Source: Ferrovibrio sp041906005
GTDB lineage: Bacteria > Pseudomonadota > Alphaproteobacteria > Ferrovibrionales > Ferrovibrionaceae
Reading direction: 5' to 3'
Assembly (NCBI RefSeq): GCF_041906005.1
Contig: NZ_JAYRJY010000001.1
Coordinates: forward strand, 3,348,001-3,412,000
Length of the DNA: 64,000 nt
Positions 8,119 to 15,425 of this stretch are shown piece by piece (the stretch's first letter is position 1; each line of letters begins with the position of its first letter). The notes beneath the pieces are model-generated. The model saw nothing but the letters and a program-made list of their open reading frames with translations, did not search any database and was not told the DNA's origin. The translations under genes were made by a program, and so were the position numbers.

Positions 8119-9351
8119 GTGGGTAACCTGAACGATCCGGCCCAGGCCGTTGCCTGGCTGCGTACGCCGCAGGCGGTGCGCGCACGCTGCAACCAGCTGT
8201 TCCTGCTGGCCGAGCGCGATGCACTGCCGAATTTCAACCTGCATCTCGATGCCATGCCGGCAACCGCCCAGTATGTGGCGCAGGTGATCCGCGAGAATTA
8301 TCCGACCCTGCAGATTCCCTATCACGCGCGCTGGCGCCATTTCGCAGCCAACGGTGTCGACCGCTGGGGCCAGCTTGCCGCCACGCTGAAGGGCGTGGAT
8401 GCCGACGAGATCGCCCGCATCCGCTTCGACCTGTGCGTGGTGAGCGTGCTGCTGGATGCCGGCGCCGGGGCAAAGTGGGCCTTCACGGAAGAAGGGCGCA
8501 AGATCGCCCGTTCCGAAGGCCTGGCCGTGGCCAGCCTGCACGCCTTCAGGGCCGGGCTGTTCTCAGGCGACAAGGCTCAGCCCCTGCGCGCCGATGCGGC
8601 CGGACTGATGCCGCTGGCGCCGAACGCCATCGCCCATGCCTTCCAGGCCGACGATGCCAATCCGCTGCTGGGGCTGGATGGCCGCGCGGCGCTGATGCGC
8701 AACCTGGGCGCGGCCCTGAAGGCCCGGCCCGACCTGTTCGGACCGCAGGCCCGCATCGGTGGCCTGTATGATTATCTCAAGACGCAGGCCAAGGGCGGCA
8801 AGCTGCCGGCCAGCACCATCCTGGCGGCGGTGCTGGAAGGACTGGGTCCGATCTGGCCGTCGCGCATGACGCTGGATGGCGTCAATCTGGGCGATGTGTG
8901 GCGCCACCGCGGCATCGTCAGCGGCGACCTCACCTCCGGGCTGGTGCCGTTCCACAAGCTGTCGCAATGGCTCAGCTACTCGCTGGTGGAAATCTTCGAG
9001 GATGCCGGCATCGCGGTGACCGGCCTGGACGAGCTGACCGGCCTGCCGGAATACCGCAACGGCGGCCTGTTCATCGACATGGGCGTGCTGAGCGTGCGGC
9101 ACGAGGCGCTGCTGAAATACCCGATCCCGGTCGAGGACGAGGCGGTGGTGGAATGGCGCGCGCTGACCGTGGCCCTGCTGGACCGCATTGCCGATCCGGT
9201 GCGTGCCATCCTGGGCAAGACCGCGGCCGAGATGCCGCTGGCCCGCATCCTGGAGGGCGGCACCTGGGCGGCCGGCCGCAGGATCGCCAAAGAGAAGCGC
9301 GTCGATGGCGGCCCGCCGCTCACCATTGCCAGCGACGGCACGGTTTTCTGA
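8119..9351 (+). CDS. DUF1688 / URC4 (Urg3) family protein
   Basis: The 410-residue product belongs to the DUF1688 family, recognised from the N-terminal AVAWLRTPQAVRARCNQLF and segments such as IPYHARWRHFAANGVDRW and LVPFHKLSQWLSYSLVE. In Lachancea kluyveri the homologue URC4 is needed for uracil catabolism, but its reaction is not firmly established. The start is a GTG preceded by GAGGAG. It lies 22 bases downstream of URC1 and 43 bases upstream of upp, in the same orientation. Confidence 0.85.
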   Translation: MGNLNDPAQAVAWLRTPQAVRARCNQLFLLAERDALPNFNLHLDAMPATAQYVAQVIRENYPTLQIPYHARWRHFAANGVDRWGQLAATLKGVDADEIARIRFDLCVVSVLLDAGAGAKWAFTEEGRKIARSEGLAVASLHAFRAGLFSGDKAQPLRADAAGLMPLAPNAIAHAFQADDANPLLGLDGRAALMRNLGAALKARPDLFGPQARIGGLYDYLKTQAKGGKLPASTILAAVLEGLGPIWPSRMTLDGVNLGDVWRHRGIVSGDLTSGLVPFHKLSQWLSYSLVEIFEDAGIAVTGLDELTGLPEYRNGGLFIDMGVLSVRHEALLKYPIPVEDEAVVEWRALTVALLDRIADPVRAILGKTAAEMPLARILEGGTWAAGRRIAKEKRVDGGPPLTIASDGTVF

Positions 9352-9394
9352 TTTCCGACACGATTTCCTGATTCCGATTGGGGGAAGACACACA

Positions 9395-10033
9395 ATGAAC
9401 GCCTTTCCGAATGCCACCGTGGTCGGCCATCCGCTGGTGCAGCACAAGCTCACCCTGCTGCGCCGCAAGGAGGTCTCGACCGCCGAATTCCGCCGGCTGG
9501 TGCGCGAGCTGAGCCTGCTGCTCTGCTACGAGGTCACCCGCGACCTGCCGCTGGAGAAGGTTTCCATCGAGACACCGCTGGAGCAGATGCAGGCACCGAT
9601 CCTAGCCGGCAAGAAGCTGTGCTTCGTGTCGATCCTGCGCGCGGGCAACGGCATCCTGGACGGCATGCTCGACCTGGTGCCCTCGGCCCGCGTCGGCCAT
9701 GTCGGGCTTTACCGCGACCCGCAGACGCTGGTGCCGGTGGAGTATTACCTCAAATTGCCCGAAGACGTGCGGGAGCGCCTGGTGATCGTGGTCGACCCCA
9801 TGCTGGCGACCGGCCACTCGGCGGCGGCGGCGGTCAGCCGCCTGAAGGAGGCCGGCGCCACGCAGATCAAGTTTGTCTGCCTGCTGACGGTTCCCGAGGG
9901 GCTGCGCGTCATGCGGGACGAGCATCCCGACGTGATGGTCTATACCTGCGCCATCGACCGCCAGCTCGACGACCATGGCTACATCCGGCCTGGTCTGGGC
10001 GATGCCGGCGACCGTATCTACGGCACCAAATAG
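9395..10033 (+). CDS. upp: Uracil phosphoribosyltransferase
   Basis: This 212-residue enzyme converts uracil and PRPP to UMP. It shows the PRPP-binding loop VVDPMLATGHSAAAAV near residue 135, the uracil-binding C-terminus YIRPGLGDAGDRIYGTK, and the start VVGHPLVQHKLTLLRRK. The start is the ATG at 9395 (after GGGGAAGA); the reading frame extends further upstream only inside the URC4 gene. In the URC pathway UMP formation is the first step of ring breakdown, so here the gene probably serves catabolism as well as salvage. Confidence 0.95.
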   Translation: MNAFPNATVVGHPLVQHKLTLLRRKEVSTAEFRRLVRELSLLLCYEVTRDLPLEKVSIETPLEQMQAPILAGKKLCFVSILRAGNGILDGMLDLVPSARVGHVGLYRDPQTLVPVEYYLKLPEDVRERLVIVVDPMLATGHSAAAAVSRLKEAGATQIKFVCLLTVPEGLRVMRDEHPDVMVYTCAIDRQLDDHGYIRPGLGDAGDRIYGTK

Positions 10034-10114
10034 CCCGAAGGCCTGTCGCCGCGCGCAGCTTCGTAGCTGCCGTCACAGTTTCCGGGCTGGCATCCCGCTG
10101 CGGGGATACCAGAT

Positions 10115-10137
10115 GGGTTGCAGACTATCTGCAACCC
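10115..10137. repeat. Perfect 10-bp hairpin downstream of upp
   Basis: GGGTTGCAGA and TCTGCAACCC pair around a 3-base loop. No T-tract follows on either strand, so it is not a standard terminator. It may stabilise the end of the upp mRNA or serve as a protein site ahead of the next gene. A weaker hairpin (ATCCC/GGGAT) lies at about 10091-10107. Confidence 0.5.
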
Positions 10138-10159
10138 GTCACAACCCCGGAGCCGTGTC

Positions 10160-10813
10160 ATGGCTGTCGTCTTCCGTCGCGCCCTCCGCGTCACATTCAC
10201 CCTGGCTGCCGCCGCTGCGGCAGGTCTGGCTGCCAGCAGTTGGGCCGCCGATAGCCGTGCGGCGTCGGAGCGGATCGAGCTGGCGGCCGAGCTTCCGGCC
10301 GTGCCGGTGGCTGCCGTTGGCTCGGTCGCCAAGGTGGTGGGCCAGGAAAGTCGCCGCGGCCAGCCGGTCACCCTGGGCAGCCGTATCGTCAGTGGCCCAG
10401 GCTCGGGGATCAAGTTCGCCCTCAACGACCAGAGCGTGGTGATCATCGGTCCCAACAGCGCCATCAGCGTCGAGGAATTCGCCGCCGACCGGGTCGTGCT
10501 GCGGCTCGAGCGCGGCAGCTTCCACCTCGATTCGGCCAATCCGGGCAGCGTCTATGTGGTGTTCCCGACCGGCAGCGTGACGGTGAAAAGCGCCGTCGTG
10601 GCCGGCCGGCTGGGGCCCGACAGCGCCGAAATCGCCCTGCTGAGCGCCGGTCGCGCCGAGGTGAGCGGCTTCGGCGGCCAGAGCGTGCGGCTGGAAAAGA
10701 TCGGCGATGCCACCCGCATCCTCGGGCTGGGCGCGCCGAGCCAGCCGGCCCAGCTTTCACCGCAGCATCTGCAGGACATGATCGGCCTGACCAGCCAGAT
10801 CGCCGCTCGCTGA
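10160..10813 (+). CDS. Secreted FecR-domain protein
   Basis: The 217-residue product starts with an arginine-rich N-terminus and a hydrophobic, alanine-rich signal segment ending near SSWAADSRA. A FecR-like beta domain follows: VGSVAKVVGQESRRGQPVTLGSRIVSGPGSGIKFALNDQSVVIIGPNSAISV in two or three repeated strands. Isolated periplasmic FecR domains probably bind peptidoglycan or another protein and are distinct from sigma-regulating FecR. No sigma factor or TonB receptor is adjacent. The ATG at 10160 is preferred to one at 10118 because GGAG precedes it and a normal signal peptide results. Confidence 0.7.
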   Translation: MAVVFRRALRVTFTLAAAAAAGLAASSWAADSRAASERIELAAELPAVPVAAVGSVAKVVGQESRRGQPVTLGSRIVSGPGSGIKFALNDQSVVIIGPNSAISVEEFAADRVVLRLERGSFHLDSANPGSVYVVFPTGSVTVKSAVVAGRLGPDSAEIALLSAGRAEVSGFGGQSVRLEKIGDATRILGLGAPSQPAQLSPQHLQDMIGLTSQIAAR

Positions 10814-10965
10814 CTCGCCTGCGCGCGGGAGAGACTCGTCGCGGCGACGCCCCGCTGAAGAGCGCGGCGAGGCCCGCAGCAGACATGGCGCAGAGGAAGG
10901 TTATTGTTTTTTTATCACACTGCCGCTCGCCGCCGATCTGGGGCCGCGCCGAAGTCTGAGTGAGG

Positions 10966-10993
10966 AAAAGCCGCATTTCATGCGGCTTTTTTG
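10966..10993 (+). terminator. Rho-independent terminator
   Basis: AAAAGCCGCA (10966-10975) pairs with TGCGGCTTTT (10981-10990), followed by more T residues. It lies 150 bases after the FecR-domain gene, so it ends either that transcript or a short unrecognised RNA. The A-rich left arm means it could also work on the minus strand. Confidence 0.85.
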
Positions 10994-11079
10994 TTTGTCG
11001 CTGCGACGCTGCGCGCGCGTGGCGGAGCGGCCGCCCGCCGGCGCCGCGGAAAAAATTTTGGCCGGCCCGCGATTTCCTA

Positions 11080-11106
11080 TTGCAATGGGGGGGGGATGTT
11101 GTAAAT
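11080..11106 (+). promoter_or_regulatory. Candidate promoter with a G9 spacer tract
   Basis: TTGCAA (11080-11085) is a fair -35 element and GTAAAT (11101-11106) a weak -10. The spacer is only 15 bases and contains nine consecutive G residues (11087-11095). Gain or loss of G residues would change the spacing, so strength could vary between cells. The promoter assignment is tentative. Confidence 0.4.
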
Positions 11107-11154
11107 AGCGCTTCAACGACGCACCCGCACGTGCCGATGGCCCCTGGCAGGTTA

Positions 11155-11232
11155 TGCAACGACGAACGCGTCCTTTTTGGTCGCACAGCGTGAGCTGTGC
11201 CGGTTCAAAGCCGGTCCGAGAGGGAGGTTTCG
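11155..11232 (+). promoter_or_regulatory. Structured 5' leader resembling the alphaproteobacterial speF element
   Basis: Three hairpins lie in tandem immediately before the decarboxylase gene: GACG/CGTC (11161-11172), GCACAGC-GTGA-GCTGTGC with a GNRA loop (11183-11200), and CCGG/CCGG (11200-11214), overlapping the second by one base. The strong ribosome site AGGGAGG (11221-11227) follows. Rfam lists a cis-acting speF element upstream of alphaproteobacterial ornithine decarboxylases. Position and compact structure fit, but I could not run the covariance model. Confidence 0.55.
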
Positions 11233-12438
11233 ATGCTTGCAGCCGCTGGCCGCACCAACACCCGTCTGCGACGTTCTTCGTCCAAGTCGCGTATTGAGCC
11301 GGGTCAACTCACCCCGAAGATGCAGAAGTTCCTCGCCGAGGCGAAGGACTCCGAGCCGTTCCTGGTGGTCGACGTCGATATCGTCGAACACAACTACCGC
11401 GAACTGCGCCGCCTGCTGCCGCTGGCCAAGGTCTACTACGCCATCAAGGCGAACCCGGCCCCGGAAATCCTGCGCCGCCTGCGCTCGCTCGGCTCCTGCT
11501 TCGACACGGCCTCGGCCAACGAAATCCAGCAGTGCCTGAACCAGGGCGTCTCGCCGGACCGCATTTCCTTCGGCAACACCATCAAGAAGAAGCGCGACAT
11601 CGCCTGGGCCTTTGAGCAGGGCGTGCGCCTCTATGCCTTCGACTCGCTGTGCGAGCTGGAGAAGCTGGCCGAGGCCGCGCCCGGTTCGCAGGTCTTCTGC
11701 CGCGTGCTGATGCAGTGCGAGGGCGCCGAATGGCCGCTGTCGCGCAAGTTCGGCTGCGCGCCGGAGATGGCCGCCGACCTGCTGGTGAAGGCCCGCGAAC
11801 TGGGGCTCGACCCCTACGGCATCTCGTTCCATGTCGGCTCGCAGCAGACCGACCTGTCCCAGTGGGACAAGGCGGTGGCCCAGGTCGCCCAGATGTTCAC
11901 CGTGCTGCAGCAGGCCGATGTCGATCTGCGCATGATCAACCTAGGCGGCGGCTTCCCGGCGCGCTATCGCTCCGACATCCCGATGCTGGAAGCCTATGCC
12001 CAGGCCGTCAGCCAGGCGATGACCAAGCATTTCGGCAACAACCTGCCGGAAATGATCATCGAGCCGGGCCGCAGCCTGGTGGGCGATGCCGGCGTGATCC
12101 AGGCCGAGGTCGTGCTGATCTCGCGGAAGGATTACGAAGAGGACCGCCGCTGGGTTTACCTGGATATCGGCAAGTTCTCGGGTCTGGCCGAAACCATGGA
12201 CGAGGCGATCAAGTACCGCATCGTGACCCCGCGCGACGGCGGCCCGACCGGGCCGGTGTCGCTGGCCGGTCCGAGCTGCGACAGCGCCGATATCCTGTAC
12301 GAGAAGAACGCCTACGAGATGCCGCTGGCTCTCGAGGTGGGCGACAAGATCCAGATCCTGTCCACCGGCGCCTACACGACGACCTATTCGTCGGTCGGCT
12401 TCAACGGCTTTCCGCCGCTGAAGAGCTACTGCATTTGA
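11233..12438 (+). CDS. Ornithine (lysine/ornithine) decarboxylase, fold III PLP enzyme
   Basis: The 401-residue enzyme belongs to the alanine-racemase-fold decarboxylases. It shows the PLP lysine in VYYAIKANP, the glycine loop INLGGGFPARY, the phosphate-binding EPGRSLVGDAG, and the active-site Cys in GPSCDSAD. It makes putrescine from ornithine for polyamine synthesis. A strong AGGGAGG site 5 bases upstream fixes the start at 11233. The N-terminal 30 residues are basic and longer than the eukaryotic enzyme's. The structured leader suggests polyamine-responsive control. Confidence 0.92.
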   Translation: MLAAAGRTNTRLRRSSSKSRIEPGQLTPKMQKFLAEAKDSEPFLVVDVDIVEHNYRELRRLLPLAKVYYAIKANPAPEILRRLRSLGSCFDTASANEIQQCLNQGVSPDRISFGNTIKKKRDIAWAFEQGVRLYAFDSLCELEKLAEAAPGSQVFCRVLMQCEGAEWPLSRKFGCAPEMAADLLVKARELGLDPYGISFHVGSQQTDLSQWDKAVAQVAQMFTVLQQADVDLRMINLGGGFPARYRSDIPMLEAYAQAVSQAMTKHFGNNLPEMIIEPGRSLVGDAGVIQAEVVLISRKDYEEDRRWVYLDIGKFSGLAETMDEAIKYRIVTPRDGGPTGPVSLAGPSCDSADILYEKNAYEMPLALEVGDKIQILSTGAYTTTYSSVGFNGFPPLKSYCI

Positions 12439-12800
12439 CGTAGCAAATCCGACGGTTCCGGTGGGAGCAAAAAGCCGGCCGCGCAAGCGGCCGGCTTTTT
12501 TATGGTCATTGCTACCTCTGTGCGCATCAGCCGCGGGCTTCGGCCAACCCGTATTTGCCTTAATCCATTGTCTAAACGCGGAAAGCCCGATTTCCAGTTG
12601 CGGCGGACGGCGGCCTGTGTGACAAATTTGCGCCCGGAAAACGCGTAAAACGATAAGAATTGGCTTAAACAGTCGGGAGGTTGCGGGAGGAGGCGGTTGC
12701 AGGACCGTCCTGGCCCCACCTTGAACGATTGTTCCGAACAGGCGCTCCAGACAGGGATGGCCGCGCGGCTGCGCTTTACGTGACCGGCAAGGGGGGTGAG
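12439..12800. other. 362-bp region between decarboxylase and histidine kinase
   Basis: It contains the decarboxylase terminator, then about 300 bases with no convincing gene. A weak promoter candidate is TTGCGC (12628-12633) with GATAAG (12652-12657). The kinase frame stays open from a TTG at 12681, so the kinase could be up to 40 residues longer than called here. Confidence 0.5.
12469..12501 (+). terminator. Strong Rho-independent terminator after the decarboxylase
   Basis: A perfect 14-bp stem (AAAAAGCCGGCCGC with GCGGCCGGCTTTTT) is closed by a GCAA tetraloop and ends in a T-tract. The A-rich left arm makes it bidirectional in principle. Confidence 0.95.
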
Positions 12801-14549
12801 GTGAGCGAACCGCCTTTTGGCGAGGACCGATTTCTGTCTTCTCTCGCGCGTCATCGCGAGGCGGCCGACGAGTCTCCGGCGGCCCCGGAAACGCCCAGCG
12901 AAGACTCTTTGCTGTATGCGGCCCTCGACACGATGGGCGAGGGTCTGGCGGTCTGGGATGCCGGCCCGAACCTGATCCATTTCAACCGCCGCCTGGCCGA
13001 GTTGTTCGGACTGCCCGACGATGCGCTCTGGCGCGGCCTGCCGGCCCGGGATTTCCTTGGGCTTCTGGTGTCGCGCGGCGCACTCACCATCCGCGCCGAA
13101 GAGGCGACGGCCTGGATCAATGCCTATATCGACGCCTCGACCAAGGCCGACCGCAAGCAGGAAGTCCGGCTCACCGACGGCACCTGGCTGAATTTCGATT
13201 GGCGCCGTCTGTCGCCAAATGTGAATGGGGGCGGAGGGTATGTCTCGGTCTTCACCGACATCACCCTGCGCAAGCGCGCCCAGATCCGCCTGCGGCAGGC
13301 CGAGGCGAAATACCGCCAGATCTTCGACAATGTGCATGAAGGCATCATCCAGGTGACGCCGGAGGGGCGTGTGCTGGCGGTCAACCGGGCCGGCGCGGCG
13401 ATTTTCGGTTTCCATTCGCCGGAAGAGATGCTGGCCACGGTGACGCGCGCCGGCGAGCAGCTCTATGTGAACCCCGAACGCCGCCGCGAGATGATGCGCC
13501 ATCTGGAGCGCTACGGCCTGGTTCGCGATTTCCGGTCCGAGATGCGCCGCCGTGACGGCAGCACGATCTGGGTTGCCAAGACGCTGCGGCGCGTGGCCGA
13601 CGACCAGGGCAGCGTCGTCATGATCGAAGGCATGTTCCGCGATGTCAGCACGCAGCGTCGCGCCGAGTTGCAGTTGCTGCAGGCCAAGGAGCAGGCCGAG
13701 GCCGCAAACCGCGCGAAATCCGACTTCCTGGCCAATATGAGCCATGAACTGCGCACGCCGCTGAACGCCATCCTGGGCTTCAGCCAGGTGCTGCTGGACG
13801 AGATGATGGGGCCGCTGGGCAATGCCAAGTATCGCGAATATTGTCGCGATATCGTGCAGAGCGGCGAGCATTTGCTGGCCCTGATCGGCGATATCCTCGA
13901 CATGGCGAAGGTCGAATCCGGCAAGATGGCGCTGGACGAGGAATGGCTGGATCTGAACGAAAGCCTTGAGGCCGCTTTGCTGCTGGTGCGCGAGCGAGCC
14001 CTGGGAGGGCAGATCGCATTGCGCAAGACGCTGCCCGATCCGGCCCCGGCCGTATGGGGCGATACGCGCCGCCTGCGCCAGATCTGGATCAACCTGCTCA
14101 GCAACGCAGTCAAATTCACGCCGCAGGGCGGCAGCGTGGACGTACGTTGCGAGATTCTGGCCGATGGCCGGCTGGAAATCTCGGTCGCCGATACCGGGAT
14201 CGGCATCGCCGACGAAGACATCGAACGCGTGCAGCAGCCCTTCAGCCAGGTTGCCAATGCCCTGTCGCGCAGCCATGAGGGAACCGGGCTTGGGTTGTCG
14301 CTGTCGCGCAACCTGATCGCGCTGCATGGCGGCGAGCTGCATCTGGAGAGCCGTTTGGGCGAGGGCACCACCGTAACGGTGACATTGCCGGCGGAACGCT
14401 GCCGGCCCGGCCCTCTGGGGGGGATGCTAGCCGACGCGCAGAACGATTTTACCGATGGCCTGTCGTTCGGCCATGCGGCGCAGCGCGGCCCCAGCCTGAT
14501 CAAGCTGGTAGACAGCGCCGAGCCGAGGCCGCCCCTGGCTGCCGACTGA
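12801..14549 (+). CDS. Soluble two-PAS sensor histidine kinase, orphan
   Basis: The 582-residue product has no membrane segment. A first PAS domain covers about residues 40-160 (AALDTMGEGLAVWD), a second about 170-290 (YRQIFDNVHEGIIQVTPEGR), then HisKA with the phospho-accepting His in FLANMSHELRTPLNAILGF, and HATPase_c with NAVKFTPQGG, DTGIGI and GTGLGLSL. No response regulator gene is adjacent. The GTG at 12801 is chosen because AGGGGGGTGAG precedes it; a TTG at 12681 is an alternative. The C-terminal 45 residues lie beyond the ATPase fold and are encoded opposite the end of the oxidoreductase gene. Confidence 0.9.
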   Translation: MSEPPFGEDRFLSSLARHREAADESPAAPETPSEDSLLYAALDTMGEGLAVWDAGPNLIHFNRRLAELFGLPDDALWRGLPARDFLGLLVSRGALTIRAEEATAWINAYIDASTKADRKQEVRLTDGTWLNFDWRRLSPNVNGGGGYVSVFTDITLRKRAQIRLRQAEAKYRQIFDNVHEGIIQVTPEGRVLAVNRAGAAIFGFHSPEEMLATVTRAGEQLYVNPERRREMMRHLERYGLVRDFRSEMRRRDGSTIWVAKTLRRVADDQGSVVMIEGMFRDVSTQRRAELQLLQAKEQAEAANRAKSDFLANMSHELRTPLNAILGFSQVLLDEMMGPLGNAKYREYCRDIVQSGEHLLALIGDILDMAKVESGKMALDEEWLDLNESLEAALLLVRERALGGQIALRKTLPDPAPAVWGDTRRLRQIWINLLSNAVKFTPQGGSVDVRCEILADGRLEISVADTGIGIADEDIERVQQPFSQVANALSRSHEGTGLGLSLSRNLIALHGGELHLESRLGEGTTVTVTLPAERCRPGPLGGMLADAQNDFTDGLSFGHAAQRGPSLIKLVDSAEPRPPLAAD

Positions 14550-15425
14550 TGGGCCGCCGATTGATGGGCTGCTGATTAGCCACTCCCGCAGCGCTTTTTC
14601 CTGTTCGGCTCCGGCGGCCGGATCGCGGCGGCCCTGTTCGCCGGCCCGCACGCCGATCAGCTCGGCCTCGCGCAGCAGCAGGCGGTTGGCGGGTGGCGAC
14701 GGGGCTGCGCCGCCGGCAAACCCGACCACCAACCACCGCCCGCCGGGCGCCAATGCGCGAAAGGCCGTCTCGAACAATGCGCCGCCGACCGGATCGAACA
14801 CGACATCGGCGCGCACATCCTGCCACCAGTCCGGCTGGGCCGGATCGAGGCTCAGCCCTGCGCCGGCCGATTGCGCTATCGCGCGCTTCTCAGCCGACGA
14901 GGCCACCGCGATGACGCGGGCACCGAGCGAGGCGCCAAGGGAAACGGCCGCCAGCCCGGTTCCACCGCCGGCCCCCAGCACCAGCAGGGTTTCACCCGGC
15001 TGTAGCCGACCGCGATACACCAGCGCGGTCCAGGCCGTGACGGCGCCGACCGGGAAGGCTGCCGCTTCCTCGAAGCTCCAGTCCTCCGGTTTGCGCAGCA
15101 GGGTTGCCGCTTTCACGACCGCTTCCTCGGCATAGGCGCCGCCGCGCAGCCGCAGGATCACCGCATCGCCGGGTTTGTAGCCGGACACGTCTGCCGCCGT
15201 TTCGACGATCTCGCCGGCAGCCTCCAGCCCCGGCACGAAGGGCAGGGGCGGCTTGTGCTGATATTCGCCTGCCACCTGCAGCAGGTCGGGGAAATTGACG
15301 CCCGCGGCCCGGATGGCCACGCGCACCTCGCCCGGTTGCAGTCCACGGCGTGCCAGTTGCGCTCCCTCCAGCACTTCCGGCGGCCCCAGCCGGCGACAGA
15401 CCATGGCGCGGTAGGTTTCCGTCAT
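14427..15425 (-). CDS. Zinc-free NADPH:quinone oxidoreductase (MDR family)
   Basis: The 332-residue protein is a medium-chain dehydrogenase/reductase of the quinone oxidoreductase type. It shows GVNFPDLLQVAGEYQHKP, PGLEAAGEI, the cofactor motif LVLGAGGGTGLAAVSLG near residue 150, and the ending IGKIVLRVG. The catalytic zinc cysteines of alcohol dehydrogenases are absent. It reduces quinones or enoyl compounds with NADPH. The ATG overlaps the stop of the MFS gene (ATGA on the minus strand), so the two are coupled. Its last 123 bases overlap the convergent histidine kinase gene. Confidence 0.9.
   Translation of the reverse strand: MTETYRAMVCRRLGPPEVLEGAQLARRGLQPGEVRVAIRAAGVNFPDLLQVAGEYQHKPPLPFVPGLEAAGEIVETAADVSGYKPGDAVILRLRGGAYAEEAVVKAATLLRKPEDWSFEEAAAFPVGAVTAWTALVYRGRLQPGETLLVLGAGGGTGLAAVSLGASLGARVIAVASSAEKRAIAQSAGAGLSLDPAQPDWWQDVRADVVFDPVGGALFETAFRALAPGGRWLVVGFAGGAAPSPPANRLLLREAELIGVRAGEQGRRDPAAGAEQEKALREWLISSPSIGGPSVGSQGRPRLGAVYQLDQAGAALRRMAERQAIGKIVLRVG

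Larger units (their letters stand above)
10814..11232. other. 419-bp intergenic region before the ornithine decarboxylase gene
   Basis: I see no supportable protein gene here. The region holds, in order, an AT-rich patch (about 10901-10917), a terminator at 10966, a GC-rich stretch, a 9-base G run inside a candidate promoter, and the structured decarboxylase leader. A short transcript ending at the 10966 terminator is possible but has no other support. Confidence 0.6.
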
